A stretch of DNA of 64,000 nucleotides, from contig NZ_JASJOC010000001.1 in the NCBI RefSeq assembly GCF_030068615.1, forward strand, positions 124,001 to 188,000. The letters are read 5' to 3'. The position numbers and the translations under genes were made by a program. The notes under the pieces are model-generated. The model was not told the DNA's origin. It did not search any database and was given only the letters and a program-made list of their open reading frames with translations. Positions 1 to 6,824 of this stretch are shown here, in pieces. Position 1 is the first letter of the stretch. Each line of letters starts with the position of its first letter. This stretch comes from Halostagnicola sp. A-GB9-2 (GTDB lineage Archaea; Halobacteriota; Halobacteria; Halobacteriales; Natrialbaceae).

Positions 1-62
1 GTTGTCGATGCGCCGCAGTTGGATGCCGATTCGGTTTCGTCCGCGTTGGTGTCAGTACTCAT
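1..62 (-). CDS. Partial gene at window edge, last gene seen in the cbi operon
   Basis: An ATG on the minus strand at 60-62 opens a frame that stays open to the window edge (about 20 codons, beginning MSTDTNADETE and containing one Cys). It starts 12 bases after the cbiH stop codon, so it is probably co-transcribed with the cobalamin genes. The visible N-terminus is an acidic, low-complexity leader typical of haloarchaeal proteins and does not identify the family. In other haloarchaea a ferredoxin-like protein or a second CbiH follows at this place, but nothing here proves that. Confidence 0.55.
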   Translation of the reverse strand, partial: MSTDTNADETESASNCGAST

Positions 63-74
63 TGGCTGTTAGTG

Positions 75-989
75 TTAGAAGTTGTCGACGTCACGCCCGC
101 CGCGGGGGGTGACGAGGTACGTTCGGTCGTCGTTCTCCCAGGTCTTGGTCTCGTGATTGCCGATGATTAGCGAGGTTCCCATGCCCGAGACCTTGTCGTC
201 GTGAGCCGTCGCCTCGCCGAGGCTGGTGATGAAGTGGTCCTCGCCGTTCCGGCCGGCGTCTTCGCGGCCGGCGTCGTTGACGATGGCCACGTAGGCGTCG
301 TCGGTCCGCTCCTCGCGGACGATATCGACCGCCTTCTCGTAGTTTCGCCAGCAGTTGTAGAGGACGATCACGAAGCCGCTGATCGCCGCGGCCCGGAGCT
401 TCTCCTCGATTTCGTCCCAGCCGCGCCACTTATCCGAAAGCGAAATCGTACAGAAGTCGTTACACAGCGGCGCGCCGACGTTTGCTGCGCCGCCGAGCGC
501 TGCGGTCAGCCCCGGGACGATTTCGACGGGGATGTCGTTCGCGTCTTCCTCTTCGGCCATCAGGAAGATCAGGTCCGACTTGCCGTAGACCGACGGGTCG
601 CCACCCGACACGTGGGCGACGTCCTCGCCGTCTCGAACGCGATCGAACGCCTCCTTCGCCAGCTCGATCTGGCGGCCCATCGTCGAGCGGACGATCTGCT
701 GTTCGAAGCCATCCTCGCGATCGTCTTCGGCTCGCGCTGCGGTGCCATCTTCACGAGTCGCGATTCCGTCGTCGTCCACCGCTTCCTCCGGCGGAAGCGT
801 TCCGTCGTCCCGGAGGAACGCTTGGTAGAGATCGGAGGCGATCACGCAGTCGGCGGACTCGATCACCGCCTTGGCCTTCGCGGTCATGTGATCCGGCAGG
901 CCGGGACCGATACCGACCACGTAGAGGGTCCCGTACTCGTCAGGGGTTCCCGAACCCGCTTCGTCCGCAGTGCTCTCAGCGCCGCTCAT
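75..989 (-). CDS. cbiH: Precorrin-3B / cobalt-precorrin-3 C17-methyltransferase CbiH
   Basis: SAM-dependent tetrapyrrole methylase that methylates C17 and drives ring contraction in corrin synthesis; expected to be cytoplasmic. The 304-residue protein has the family glycine loop VVGIGPGLPDHMT near residues 24-36, HVSGGDPSVYG in the middle (SAM-binding GDP motif) and EIVPGLTAALGGAA, all classic for the CbiH/CobJ branch. The tail TYLVTPRGGRD is also typical of CbiH. An acidic insert (about residues 65-95) separates the first two motifs and is probably a halophilic surface loop. Its start overlaps the cbiG stop by 4 bases (ATGA), which indicates translational coupling in the cbiT-L-F-G-H operon. 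Confidence 0.93.
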   Translation of the reverse strand: MSGAESTADEAGSGTPDEYGTLYVVGIGPGLPDHMTAKAKAVIESADCVIASDLYQAFLRDDGTLPPEEAVDDDGIATREDGTAARAEDDREDGFEQQIVRSTMGRQIELAKEAFDRVRDGEDVAHVSGGDPSVYGKSDLIFLMAEEEDANDIPVEIVPGLTAALGGAANVGAPLCNDFCTISLSDKWRGWDEIEEKLRAAAISGFVIVLYNCWRNYEKAVDIVREERTDDAYVAIVNDAGREDAGRNGEDHFITSLGEATAHDDKVSGMGTSLIIGNHETKTWENDDRTYLVTPRGGRDVDNF

Positions 990-1987
990 CTGCCGATCGC
1001 CACCGTGACTTCGTTCTCGTAGCCGAGCTTCTCGAGGACGAGTTCGTTCTCGGCTCCGCCGGCGATCGCACTGGCCTCGGAGACGCCCGGCCAGCCGATC
1101 AGGTCCTTCGAGCGCGAAGGCGTCGGCCCCTCGTGCTCGAGGAGCGTCTCCTTGTCGAAGACGACCACGCCGAGATCGAGTTCGTCCGCGGCCTCGAGCA
1201 GTCCTTCTTCGTCTTCCTTTCGAGTGGCCGTGCCGACGAACTCGACGTCCTCAAAGTCGTAGTCGGTCTCCTCGAGCGCCTGCTCCCAAGCGGCGAGGAA
1301 CGCATCTTTGCTCGCGCCCGAGACGCTTCCGGTGCCCAGCACGATGCCGTCGTCCTTGTTGCGCTTGAGAACCGTCACATCGTCGCCGACGAGGACGGCC
1401 TTCGGCCCCTCGAGCCGTGCGACGGGACCGAGATTGTCGTCGAGCACGGCGAGGTTGGTCTTCACCGTCGAGTCGCCGTTGACCACGTGGGCGTCCATCG
1501 CCTTCGCGCGGGATTCGACGCCCTGCTTGCCGGCGGCCTCGCTCGCGGTGGTCATCGCCGGAACCGCGCCCATCGTCGCCAGATCCTGTGCGACCTGATT
1601 CGCGCCGTGGTGACCGCCCGTGATCGGGATGGCCCAGGTAAGTTCCTCGTCGACGACGCAGATCGCGGGATCCTCCCACTTGTCGTCGAGCAGGTGGGCC
1701 GTCTTTCGCATCGCGATCCCGGAAGCCATCAGGCCGATGAAGCAGTCGTACTCGCCCCATTGCTCCTCGAAGACGTCGCCGTGGTACTCGATGATGTCGA
1801 TGCTCTCGTAGCGGTCGCCGATCTCCGCCTCGATTTCCTCTGCGGTCTCCATCTTCCGACCGAAGGAGATAATCGCGATCTCCTCGGCGACCTCGCCGTC
1901 CGAATCGGCCGTCGAACAGTGACCGCCGGAATCTGTACTCGAACTCGAGTCGTCCGTCCCGTCCGCGTTCTCAGTTCCTGAACTCAT
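986..1987 (-). CDS. cbiG: Cobalt-precorrin-5A hydrolase CbiG
   Basis: CbiG opens the ring-A delta-lactone of cobalt-precorrin-5A and releases acetaldehyde in the anaerobic cobalamin pathway. The 333-residue protein starts with a Ser/Asp-rich leader of about 35 residues. The N-terminal domain follows (EYDCFIGLMASGIAMR, then VVDEELTWAIPITGGHHGAN, which matches the family VVVLDE...LLSGHxGGAN region). The C-terminal domain carries GIVLGTGSVSGASKDAFLAA and ends in an IAGG-containing tail. The presence of CbiG marks the early-cobalt route, because the aerobic pathway does not use it. The gene is separated from upstream cbiF by a 276-base structured spacer but overlaps cbiH by 4 bases. Confidence 0.93.
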   Translation of the reverse strand: MSSGTENADGTDDSSSSTDSGGHCSTADSDGEVAEEIAIISFGRKMETAEEIEAEIGDRYESIDIIEYHGDVFEEQWGEYDCFIGLMASGIAMRKTAHLLDDKWEDPAICVVDEELTWAIPITGGHHGANQVAQDLATMGAVPAMTTASEAAGKQGVESRAKAMDAHVVNGDSTVKTNLAVLDDNLGPVARLEGPKAVLVGDDVTVLKRNKDDGIVLGTGSVSGASKDAFLAAWEQALEETDYDFEDVEFVGTATRKEDEEGLLEAADELDLGVVVFDKETLLEHEGPTPSRSKDLIGWPGVSEASAIAGGAENELVLEKLGYENEVTVAIGR

Positions 1988-2263
1988 ATTAAAACCTCTC
2001 TCGTACCGAAATCGTCCTGTCCACGTGCTATCGACCCGACCAGACCACCGCGGGGGTGGGACTGAAAGGGGCCAGCCCCGTCGGCGAAGGCGGGCGAAGC
2101 CCTCGTGAACGAAGTGAGCGAGGGATCAGCGAGACGCCCTGCGTCTCGCGGAACAAGCACCGCAGGGAGGGAGCGAAGCGAGCGACCGAGGCGCACAGCG
2201 AGCCCCCCGAGTCGACGGGGTTGGGGGCTTTCTCCGTGTTCGCGGTACCGTGTCCGCCGTCGC
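1988..2263. repeat. Structured intergenic element between cbiF and cbiG
   Basis: This 276-base spacer interrupts an otherwise tightly packed operon and holds no credible gene. It is full of hairpins. One has 9-base perfect arms gcgagacgc and gcgtctcgc around cct (about 2129-2149). Another has arms ccctcg and cgaggg (about 2099-2124). A third has arms agccccc and gggggct near 2200-2231. The layout of two neighbouring hairpins made of cgag-type words resembles the 48-base units inside cbiE. It looks like an inserted palindromic repeat. It could act as an attenuator or processing site between cbiF and cbiG; that role is inferred. Confidence 0.6.
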
Positions 2264-3271
2264 TTAGTCATCGCTCGCCTCCGGTTCGCTCGTGTTCTCG
2301 GACGAACTCCCAGATGACCCCCTATTAGCCCAGTCACCGTAGAGGAAGGATCGCTCGTAGCCCGCTCCCGTCACCGCATCACCGATAACGACCAGCGCGG
2401 AGGCCCGGTAGCCGGCTTCCTCGACTTTATCGGCAATAGTTCCAACCGAGCCGATAATCACGTCCTCGTCGGGCCAAGAGGCGTGGTAGATCACCGCGAC
2501 CGGGGTCTCCGGATCGTGATCGTCCTCGAGCAGGCGATCCATCGTGTCCCGAACGGCGTGGGTCCCCAGATAGATGCAGGTCGTCACGTCGCCCATCTCG
2601 ACGAACTCCGAAATGTGGTCTTCCTCCTCGGTCAGGGTCTTGCCTTGCGGCCGGGTGAACGCGACGTGGTTCGAGACCTCGTTTAACGTCAGTTGGGTCC
2701 GCAACGTTGCGCTCGCGGCAAACGCAGACGTGACGCCGGGAACGAAGTACGTCGGAACGCCCTCGTGTTCCAGCGCGTCCATCTGCTCCAAGGCGGCCCC
2801 GTAGATCGCGGGATCGCCACTGTGGAGCCGCACCACGTTCTCGCCGTCCTCGTAGGAGTCACGCATCAACGGGATGAGTTCCTCGAGGTCCTTCCCCACG
2901 GAGTTCACCAGCTCCGCGTGGGCGCAGTACTCGTCCAACAGTTCGCTGTTAACTAGCGAGCCGGCGTGGACGACGAGGTCGGCCTCCTCGAGCAGTTCCT
3001 TCCCGGCCACGGTCAGGAGTCGCGGGTTACCGGGACCGGCTCCGACGAAGGGGACGCCCTCCTGGTCGTCTCCCGCGCTGTGGTCGAAAATTCGGTCGTC
3101 CAGTTCTTCCCGACGGCGCTCGCCCTGAGCGTCGATCGCCTGCTGGGGGTCGCCGCCGTCCGTCGCCACGGTCGCGTCCATCCGGGCAGCTTCGCTTGTC
3201 CCGCCCGTCTCGGCCGTCTCGACCGTCGAGTCCGTCTTGTTCGTCTCGTCAGTTTCAGTTGTATCCGTCAT
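2264..3271 (-). CDS. cbiF: Cobalt-precorrin-4 C11-methyltransferase CbiF
   Basis: SAM-dependent enzyme that methylates C11 of cobalt-precorrin-4. After an acidic leader of about 70 residues the tetrapyrrole methylase fold begins with VPFVGAGPGNPRLLTVAG. It continues with VVRLHSGDPAIYGA, YFVPGVTSAFAASA and LTRPQGKT-like FTRPQGKT, then TCIYLGTH; these residues are diagnostic for CbiF/CobM. The frame is open six codons further upstream, but the ATG at 3269-3271 is preferred: it is preceded by GGAGGT eight bases upstream, an excellent match to the archaeal anti-Shine-Dalgarno. It also begins 2 bases after the cbiL stop. The Ser/Glu-rich C-terminal tail (about 15 residues) is unconserved. Confidence 0.94.
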   Translation of the reverse strand: MTDTTETDETNKTDSTVETAETGGTSEAARMDATVATDGGDPQQAIDAQGERRREELDDRIFDHSAGDDQEGVPFVGAGPGNPRLLTVAGKELLEEADLVVHAGSLVNSELLDEYCAHAELVNSVGKDLEELIPLMRDSYEDGENVVRLHSGDPAIYGAALEQMDALEHEGVPTYFVPGVTSAFAASATLRTQLTLNEVSNHVAFTRPQGKTLTEEEDHISEFVEMGDVTTCIYLGTHAVRDTMDRLLEDDHDPETPVAVIYHASWPDEDVIIGSVGTIADKVEEAGYRASALVVIGDAVTGAGYERSFLYGDWANRGSSGSSSENTSEPEASDD

Positions 3272-3273
3272 AT

Positions 3274-4113
3274 TCAGTGACCTCCACAATCGCCCTGGGC
3301 ACAGCCCTCGGCGCGCTCTCTTTCCATCGTCTCCGTCGTCCCGCCGTCGGCGAGGGGTTCGCCGCTCGAGGCCGATTCCTCGCCCTCCTCCGTCGGTTCG
3401 TCCGTGCCCTTCGTCTCGTCAGTACCGTCGGTCTCGAATGCCGCCGTCGCCGACTCGATCTCGAGATCGTCCTTCACGGCGTAGGCGAGCGTGTAGTAGT
3501 CCCGTTCGTCGATTTCCGCGGGATCGTCCGTGATCAGCGTCTCGCCTTGCTCCATGAACAGCCGTCGGCCGTAGGTCACGTCGTAGCCGGCCTCCACGAG
3601 CCCCTCGTGGGTCGCCGGCGCGTCGGTGACCTTGAACAGGATCATCCGATCCGGCCCGGTCGGGCTCGCCCCGTCCGCCGCCTCCCGCAATGAGAGGCCG
3701 GCTCCGGCCTCGATTTCGACTCCCATCGCGGTCGCAAAGCCCGTCACCGCGCTCACGCCGGGAACGATCTCGAGGTCCACGTCGTCGTGGAAGGCGTTGA
3801 TCGTCCGTCGCAGGTGGCCAAACGTCGAGTAGACGTTCGGATCGCCGAGCGTGACGAACGCGACGTCACCCTCTCTGGCTCGAGGAGCGACCTCTGCCGC
3901 GGCCTCCTTCCAGGCCGAGCGGAGCTTCTCTTCGTCTTTGGTCATCGGAAAGTCCAGATCGCCGATCTTCGACTCGTCGACGTGGTTCAGCGCGACCGAC
4001 CGCGAAAGCCGACCGGGCGAGTAGACCACGTCCGCTTCCTCGAGCACCCGCTTCCCCCGAACCGTCACGAGGTCGGCTTCGCCGGGTCCGAGGCCGATTC
4101 CGTAGAGCGTCAT
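3274..4113 (-). CDS. cbiL: Cobalt-factor II C20-methyltransferase CbiL
   Basis: Methylates C20 of cobalt-factor II (cobalt-precorrin-2) using SAM. The 279-residue protein begins LYGIGLGPGEADLVTVRG, has VAFVTLGDPNVYSTFGHL as the second SAM loop and LEIVPGVSAVTGFAT as the third; all are standard CbiL/CobI signatures. About 65 residues after the core are an acidic Thr/Glu-rich extension ending in GCAQGDCGGH, which is not part of the methylase fold and could bind a metal (speculation). Start and stop are tightly fixed: the ATG shares one base with the cbiT stop codon (TGATG) and the stop lies 2 bases before cbiF. Confidence 0.94.
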   Translation of the reverse strand: MTLYGIGLGPGEADLVTVRGKRVLEEADVVYSPGRLSRSVALNHVDESKIGDLDFPMTKDEEKLRSAWKEAAAEVAPRAREGDVAFVTLGDPNVYSTFGHLRRTINAFHDDVDLEIVPGVSAVTGFATAMGVEIEAGAGLSLREAADGASPTGPDRMILFKVTDAPATHEGLVEAGYDVTYGRRLFMEQGETLITDDPAEIDERDYYTLAYAVKDDLEIESATAAFETDGTDETKGTDEPTEEGEESASSGEPLADGGTTETMERERAEGCAQGDCGGH

Positions 4114-4718
4114 CAGCGAGTGCTCCCTCCGTCAGCAGCCACTTTTTCGGCATCGTCGGTCCCCTCCTCGGATGTCGCACTCCCGACCAGCATGTAAACT
4201 GGATTGTCCGAATTGAAACTCGTCGCCCCGGCGAGTTCGTAACCGTGGCTCACCTGAAACTGGACGACCTCCTCGAGCAGGTCCCGCTCTCGAAACGCCT
4301 CCGTTGCGCGACCGGCGACCTCGAGTCTCGAGACGTTCATGATCACGCGATCGATTTCGGTCTCGACGGCGTGATCGAGGACAGCTTCGAAGTTCCGACT
4401 CCCGCCCAGAAAGAGGGCGTCGGCGTCGTCGGGGAGCCCTGCAGGCGCTTCCTCGTTTCGGAGCTCGACATTAGCTCGGATCGACTCCTCGTTCGCCGCG
4501 AGGTTCTTCTCCGTCGTCTCGAGGCGTTCTACTTTCCGCTCGAGGGCAGTTACCTGCCCGGCTTGTTGGGCCGCTTCGATAGTGATCGCTCCCGTACAGG
4601 AGCCGACCTCCGCGAAGTGGTCCTCGGGCTCTAAGGCGAGCTTCGATTGGACGACGGCGCGGACCTCCGACTTCGTCGGCCCGGCCTTCGCATCGTGTGG
4701 AAGCGCGATGGGTGGCAT
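4113..4718 (-). CDS. cbiT: Cobalt-precorrin-6B C15-methyltransferase (decarboxylating) CbiT
   Basis: First gene of the left cobalamin operon. CbiT methylates C15 and decarboxylates the C12 acetate side chain; its partner activity CbiE (C5 methylation) is encoded separately at 13.9-14.8 kb. The start region reads MPPIALPHDAKAGPTKSEVR, which is the usual CbiT opening (family form ...GLP...GPTK.EVR). Motif I is EVGSCTGAITIEAA, a Rossmann SAM loop in which the usual GCGTG is GSCTG, as in other archaeal CbiT. Further family marks are ADALFLGGSRNFEAVL and RVIMNVSRLE. A GTG codon directly before the ATG (4719-4721) is an alternative start. A TATA box and palindrome lie 30-45 bases upstream. Confidence 0.92.
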   Translation of the reverse strand: MPPIALPHDAKAGPTKSEVRAVVQSKLALEPEDHFAEVGSCTGAITIEAAQQAGQVTALERKVERLETTEKNLAANEESIRANVELRNEEAPAGLPDDADALFLGGSRNFEAVLDHAVETEIDRVIMNVSRLEVAGRATEAFRERDLLEEVVQFQVSHGYELAGATSFNSDNPVYMLVGSATSEEGTDDAEKVAADGGSTR

Positions 4719-4745
4719 CACCGGATGGAACAGAAGCCATCCCTA

Positions 4746-4768
4746 AAACAATTTTGTTTGGTATAGAA
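4746..4768 (-). promoter_or_regulatory. Promoter and candidate operator of the cbiT operon
   Basis: On the minus strand a TATA-like ttctatacc (4760-4768) lies about 45 bases before the cbiT start. Directly downstream of it is a perfect palindrome AAACAA-TT-TTGTTT (4746-4759), which would sit between the TATA box and the transcription start. That is a typical place for an archaeal repressor to act. Further acaat/attgt words occur just upstream. The regulator is unknown, so the operator role is inferred from position and symmetry. Confidence 0.45.
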
Positions 4769-4933
4769 CAATCTGCATTGCTCAGTTTGAGTTTGGTTAG
4801 GGAAAGTATTGTTGGTAACTCTCCGAAGACTGTATCGCGGACCGAATTTTACTAGTAAGCGAGGAGTATCTCCTCTTGATCCTCATGGTCCGATAAGAGA
4901 CCTCACCAAGGAGCGGATTGCTCAAGGAGATCT

Positions 4934-5299
4934 TTAATGAACCGAAATGTCCTCGTCGGTTGTGCGGCGCCCAACGGCGTCGATCAGTGCCGGGGTAATC
5001 GTGTACTCGTGAGCGTCGTTACCTGCCGTGACGGTCAGGTCGATCTCCCAGGCGACGTACGTTCGCGGTTGCTCGTCGGTCGTCGCCTGAATGATGCCGG
5101 CGTCGACCAATCGGTTCACGTAGGTGTAGGCCGTTCCTTGTGCGAGGTCGAGGGCGTCCATGAGTTCCTGGACGGTCGTTTCTCCCTCTCGAGCGATATA
5201 CGCGTACAATCGCGCTCACTGGGGCTCCTCGAGGAGGCCCGCGACCGAGAGGAAGTCGCGTATGACGCCGCCATTAGTCCGATTTGAAGTGCGTGACAT
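4934..5299 (-). pseudogene. Broken haloarchaeal winged-HTH regulator (DUF7437-like)
   Basis: Reading from the ATG at 5297-5299 gives 27 codons (MSRTSNRTNGGVIRDFLSV...EEPQ), then an in-frame TGA at 5216-5218. The same frame then continues for 93 codons through LYAYIAREGETTVQELMDAL, AYTYVNRLVDAGII and VGRRTTDEDI to a TAA. The second part contains a helix-turn-helix, and the two halves join seamlessly in one frame, so this is one gene interrupted by a nonsense codon. From memory, intact relatives of this haloarchaeal family are longer at the C-terminus, so the gene is probably truncated there as well. It sits between cbiA and the cbiT operon. A reinitiated 90-residue product from TTG is possible but unlikely. 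Confidence 0.7.
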
Positions 5300-5310
5300 G
5301 GGCAACCACT

Positions 5311-5331
5311 GTTTACAGTTTACAGTTTACA
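5311..5331. promoter_or_regulatory. Three perfect 7-base direct repeats before the broken HTH gene
   Basis: The plus strand reads gtttaca three times without a gap (tgtaaac on the gene strand), 12-32 bases upstream of the ATG of the DUF7437-like pseudogene. Tandem sites this close to an HTH gene suggest an autoregulatory operator covering the core promoter. The repeats are perfect although the gene is dead, so either decay is recent or another protein uses them. Confidence 0.45.
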
Positions 5332-5382
5332 GAGAGTCAATAAAGAGTGGTTGGGTCGATCTGCCCAAGTAGGGAGTAGCGA

Positions 5383-6723
5383 TTAACTGTTCTTTCCAAC
5401 CGACTCGAGGAACCGATCGAACGCCCCGCTTTCTGGATGCACGTGGACGTACGTGCCGAGCGATTCGTACTCGATTAGCCCGTCGTGGTCGCCGTCGATG
5501 CCGTCCCCGCGAACCGTTTCGAACGCGAAGCGGGCGTCGCCCGCCACGTCGGCGCTCGAGTAGTGAAACTCGTGGCCTCGAATCGTCTCGCCGGCGGTTG
5601 CTGTCAGCGTCCCGTCTATCGCCTCGAGTTCGACGTGATCCAACGCCTGATAGCGGTCGTGCATCGTCACCTCGGCGGGGAGAATGCCGGCCATCGCGCT
5701 CGTCTCGCCCTCGGCCGTCGTCAGCGACTCGCTCATCGCCATCAGGCCGCCACACTCGCCGAGCACGGGCAGTCCGTCGCTCGCCAGTTCCCCGAGTTCG
5801 GAGAGCGTTCCCGCCGACTCGAGTTCCGACGCGTGGAGTTCGGGGTAGCCGCCGGGGAGATAGACGCCGTCGCAGTCGGGAACCGAATCGCCCGAAAGCG
5901 GCGAAAACGTGACGAGTTCGGCCCGCTCGCGAAAGCGCTCGAGAGTCGCAGGATACCGGAAACAGAAAGCGGCGTCGTCGGCAACGGCGATTCGGGCGTC
6001 GACCGACGGTTCGGATCTTCCTGTGCCGGCAACCATCTCGGCGGCGGAAGTTTCGGGTTCGGGCGGTTCGCTCGCAACATCGGCCAACCGCTCGGCCTCG
6101 AGCGTCTCCGCGGCTTCCCGGAGCGCTTCTCTCGGCAGCGCCGCTTCGCCGCCCATCTCGAGACCGAGATGCCGATCCGGAATCTCGAGGTCCGGCTTCG
6201 GGGGAATCCGCCCGAAGAACTCGAGATCGTCGGGGAGTGCATCCCGAATTCCCTGCTCGTGGCGGCCGCCGTGGGCGCGCTGGGCGACGATTCCCGCAAC
6301 TTCGATATCTCGACCGATCGCGTCCGCGTACTCGCGAAAGCCGAGCGCCGTCGCCGCGACGCTTTCCATCCCCGCCTTGGCGTCGACGACGAGCACGACC
6401 GGCACGTCGAGCGCTTCGGCAACCATGGCGGTGCTCGAGCCGTCGCCGTCGTAGAGGCCCATGACGCCCTCGACCACGCAGATGTCTCCCTCGCCGCGGT
6501 GGTAATTCCGACGAAGCCCGTCTTTGCCACAGAGCCAGAGATCGAGCGTTCGCGAGGGCCGATCCGCGATCGCTTCGTGGTGACTCGGATCGATGAAGTC
6601 CGGGCCAGCTTTCGCGGGCTGGACCTCGTGGCCCGCATCCTCGAGGGCCTGAACGATTGCGAGGGTGGCGACCGTTTTCCCGACGCCGGAACTGACGCCG
6701 CCGAGGACGAATCCGTTCATCAT
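5383..6723 (-). CDS. cbiA: Cobyrinate a,c-diamide synthase CbiA
   Basis: ATP- and glutamine-dependent amidation of the a and c acetate side chains of (cobalt-)cobyrinic acid. At 446 residues it has the usual CbiA length. The N-terminal dethiobiotin-synthetase-like domain has the P-loop GVSSGVGKTV (about 9-18), AGPDFIDPSHH and VEGVMGLYDG. The C-terminal class I glutamine amidotransferase domain has LPGGYPELHA, the nucleophile Cys in LGECGGLMAMSE and the His-containing GHEFHYS. It stands alone on the minus strand between the mobile cassette and the broken HTH gene, upstream of the cbiT operon. Two ATG codons are adjacent (6723, 6720); the first is used here. Confidence 0.93.
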   Translation of the reverse strand: MMNGFVLGGVSSGVGKTVATLAIVQALEDAGHEVQPAKAGPDFIDPSHHEAIADRPSRTLDLWLCGKDGLRRNYHRGEGDICVVEGVMGLYDGDGSSTAMVAEALDVPVVLVVDAKAGMESVAATALGFREYADAIGRDIEVAGIVAQRAHGGRHEQGIRDALPDDLEFFGRIPPKPDLEIPDRHLGLEMGGEAALPREALREAAETLEAERLADVASEPPEPETSAAEMVAGTGRSEPSVDARIAVADDAAFCFRYPATLERFRERAELVTFSPLSGDSVPDCDGVYLPGGYPELHASELESAGTLSELGELASDGLPVLGECGGLMAMSESLTTAEGETSAMAGILPAEVTMHDRYQALDHVELEAIDGTLTATAGETIRGHEFHYSSADVAGDARFAFETVRGDGIDGDHDGLIEYESLGTYVHVHPESGAFDRFLESVGKNS

Positions 6724-6732
6724 TGTGGTTGC

Positions 6733-6748
6733 GTTCGGACAACCGAAC
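6733..6748. promoter_or_regulatory. Inverted repeat upstream of cbiA
   Basis: Perfect 6-base arms gttcgg and ccgaac with a 4-base spacer lie 10-25 bases before the cbiA start codon. The position, around the expected transcription start, fits a repressor site or a short 5' hairpin. It differs from the palindrome before cbiT, so a common regulator is not indicated. Confidence 0.35.
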
Positions 6749-6824
6749 TTGAATCCGTCGGTGACGCCGCCGATAGCGCCAGCGAGTTCGGTATAATGGG
6801 CGACTGTCCGTTTAAACTTCTACA

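Noticed and set aside
482-1981. A 499-residue plus-strand frame over cbiG and cbiH
   Set aside because: It is antisense to two well-supported enzymes and has shadow-type Arg/Val-rich composition.
2040-2262. The hairpin-rich spacer considered as a cobalamin riboswitch
   Set aside because: It lies inside the operon, not before it, and I saw no B12-box-like core; its hairpins are simple inverted repeats.
5311-5331. Repeats considered as a CRISPR array or replication origin
   Set aside because: Only three 7-base units without spacers, and no Cas or Orc/Cdc6 gene is present.
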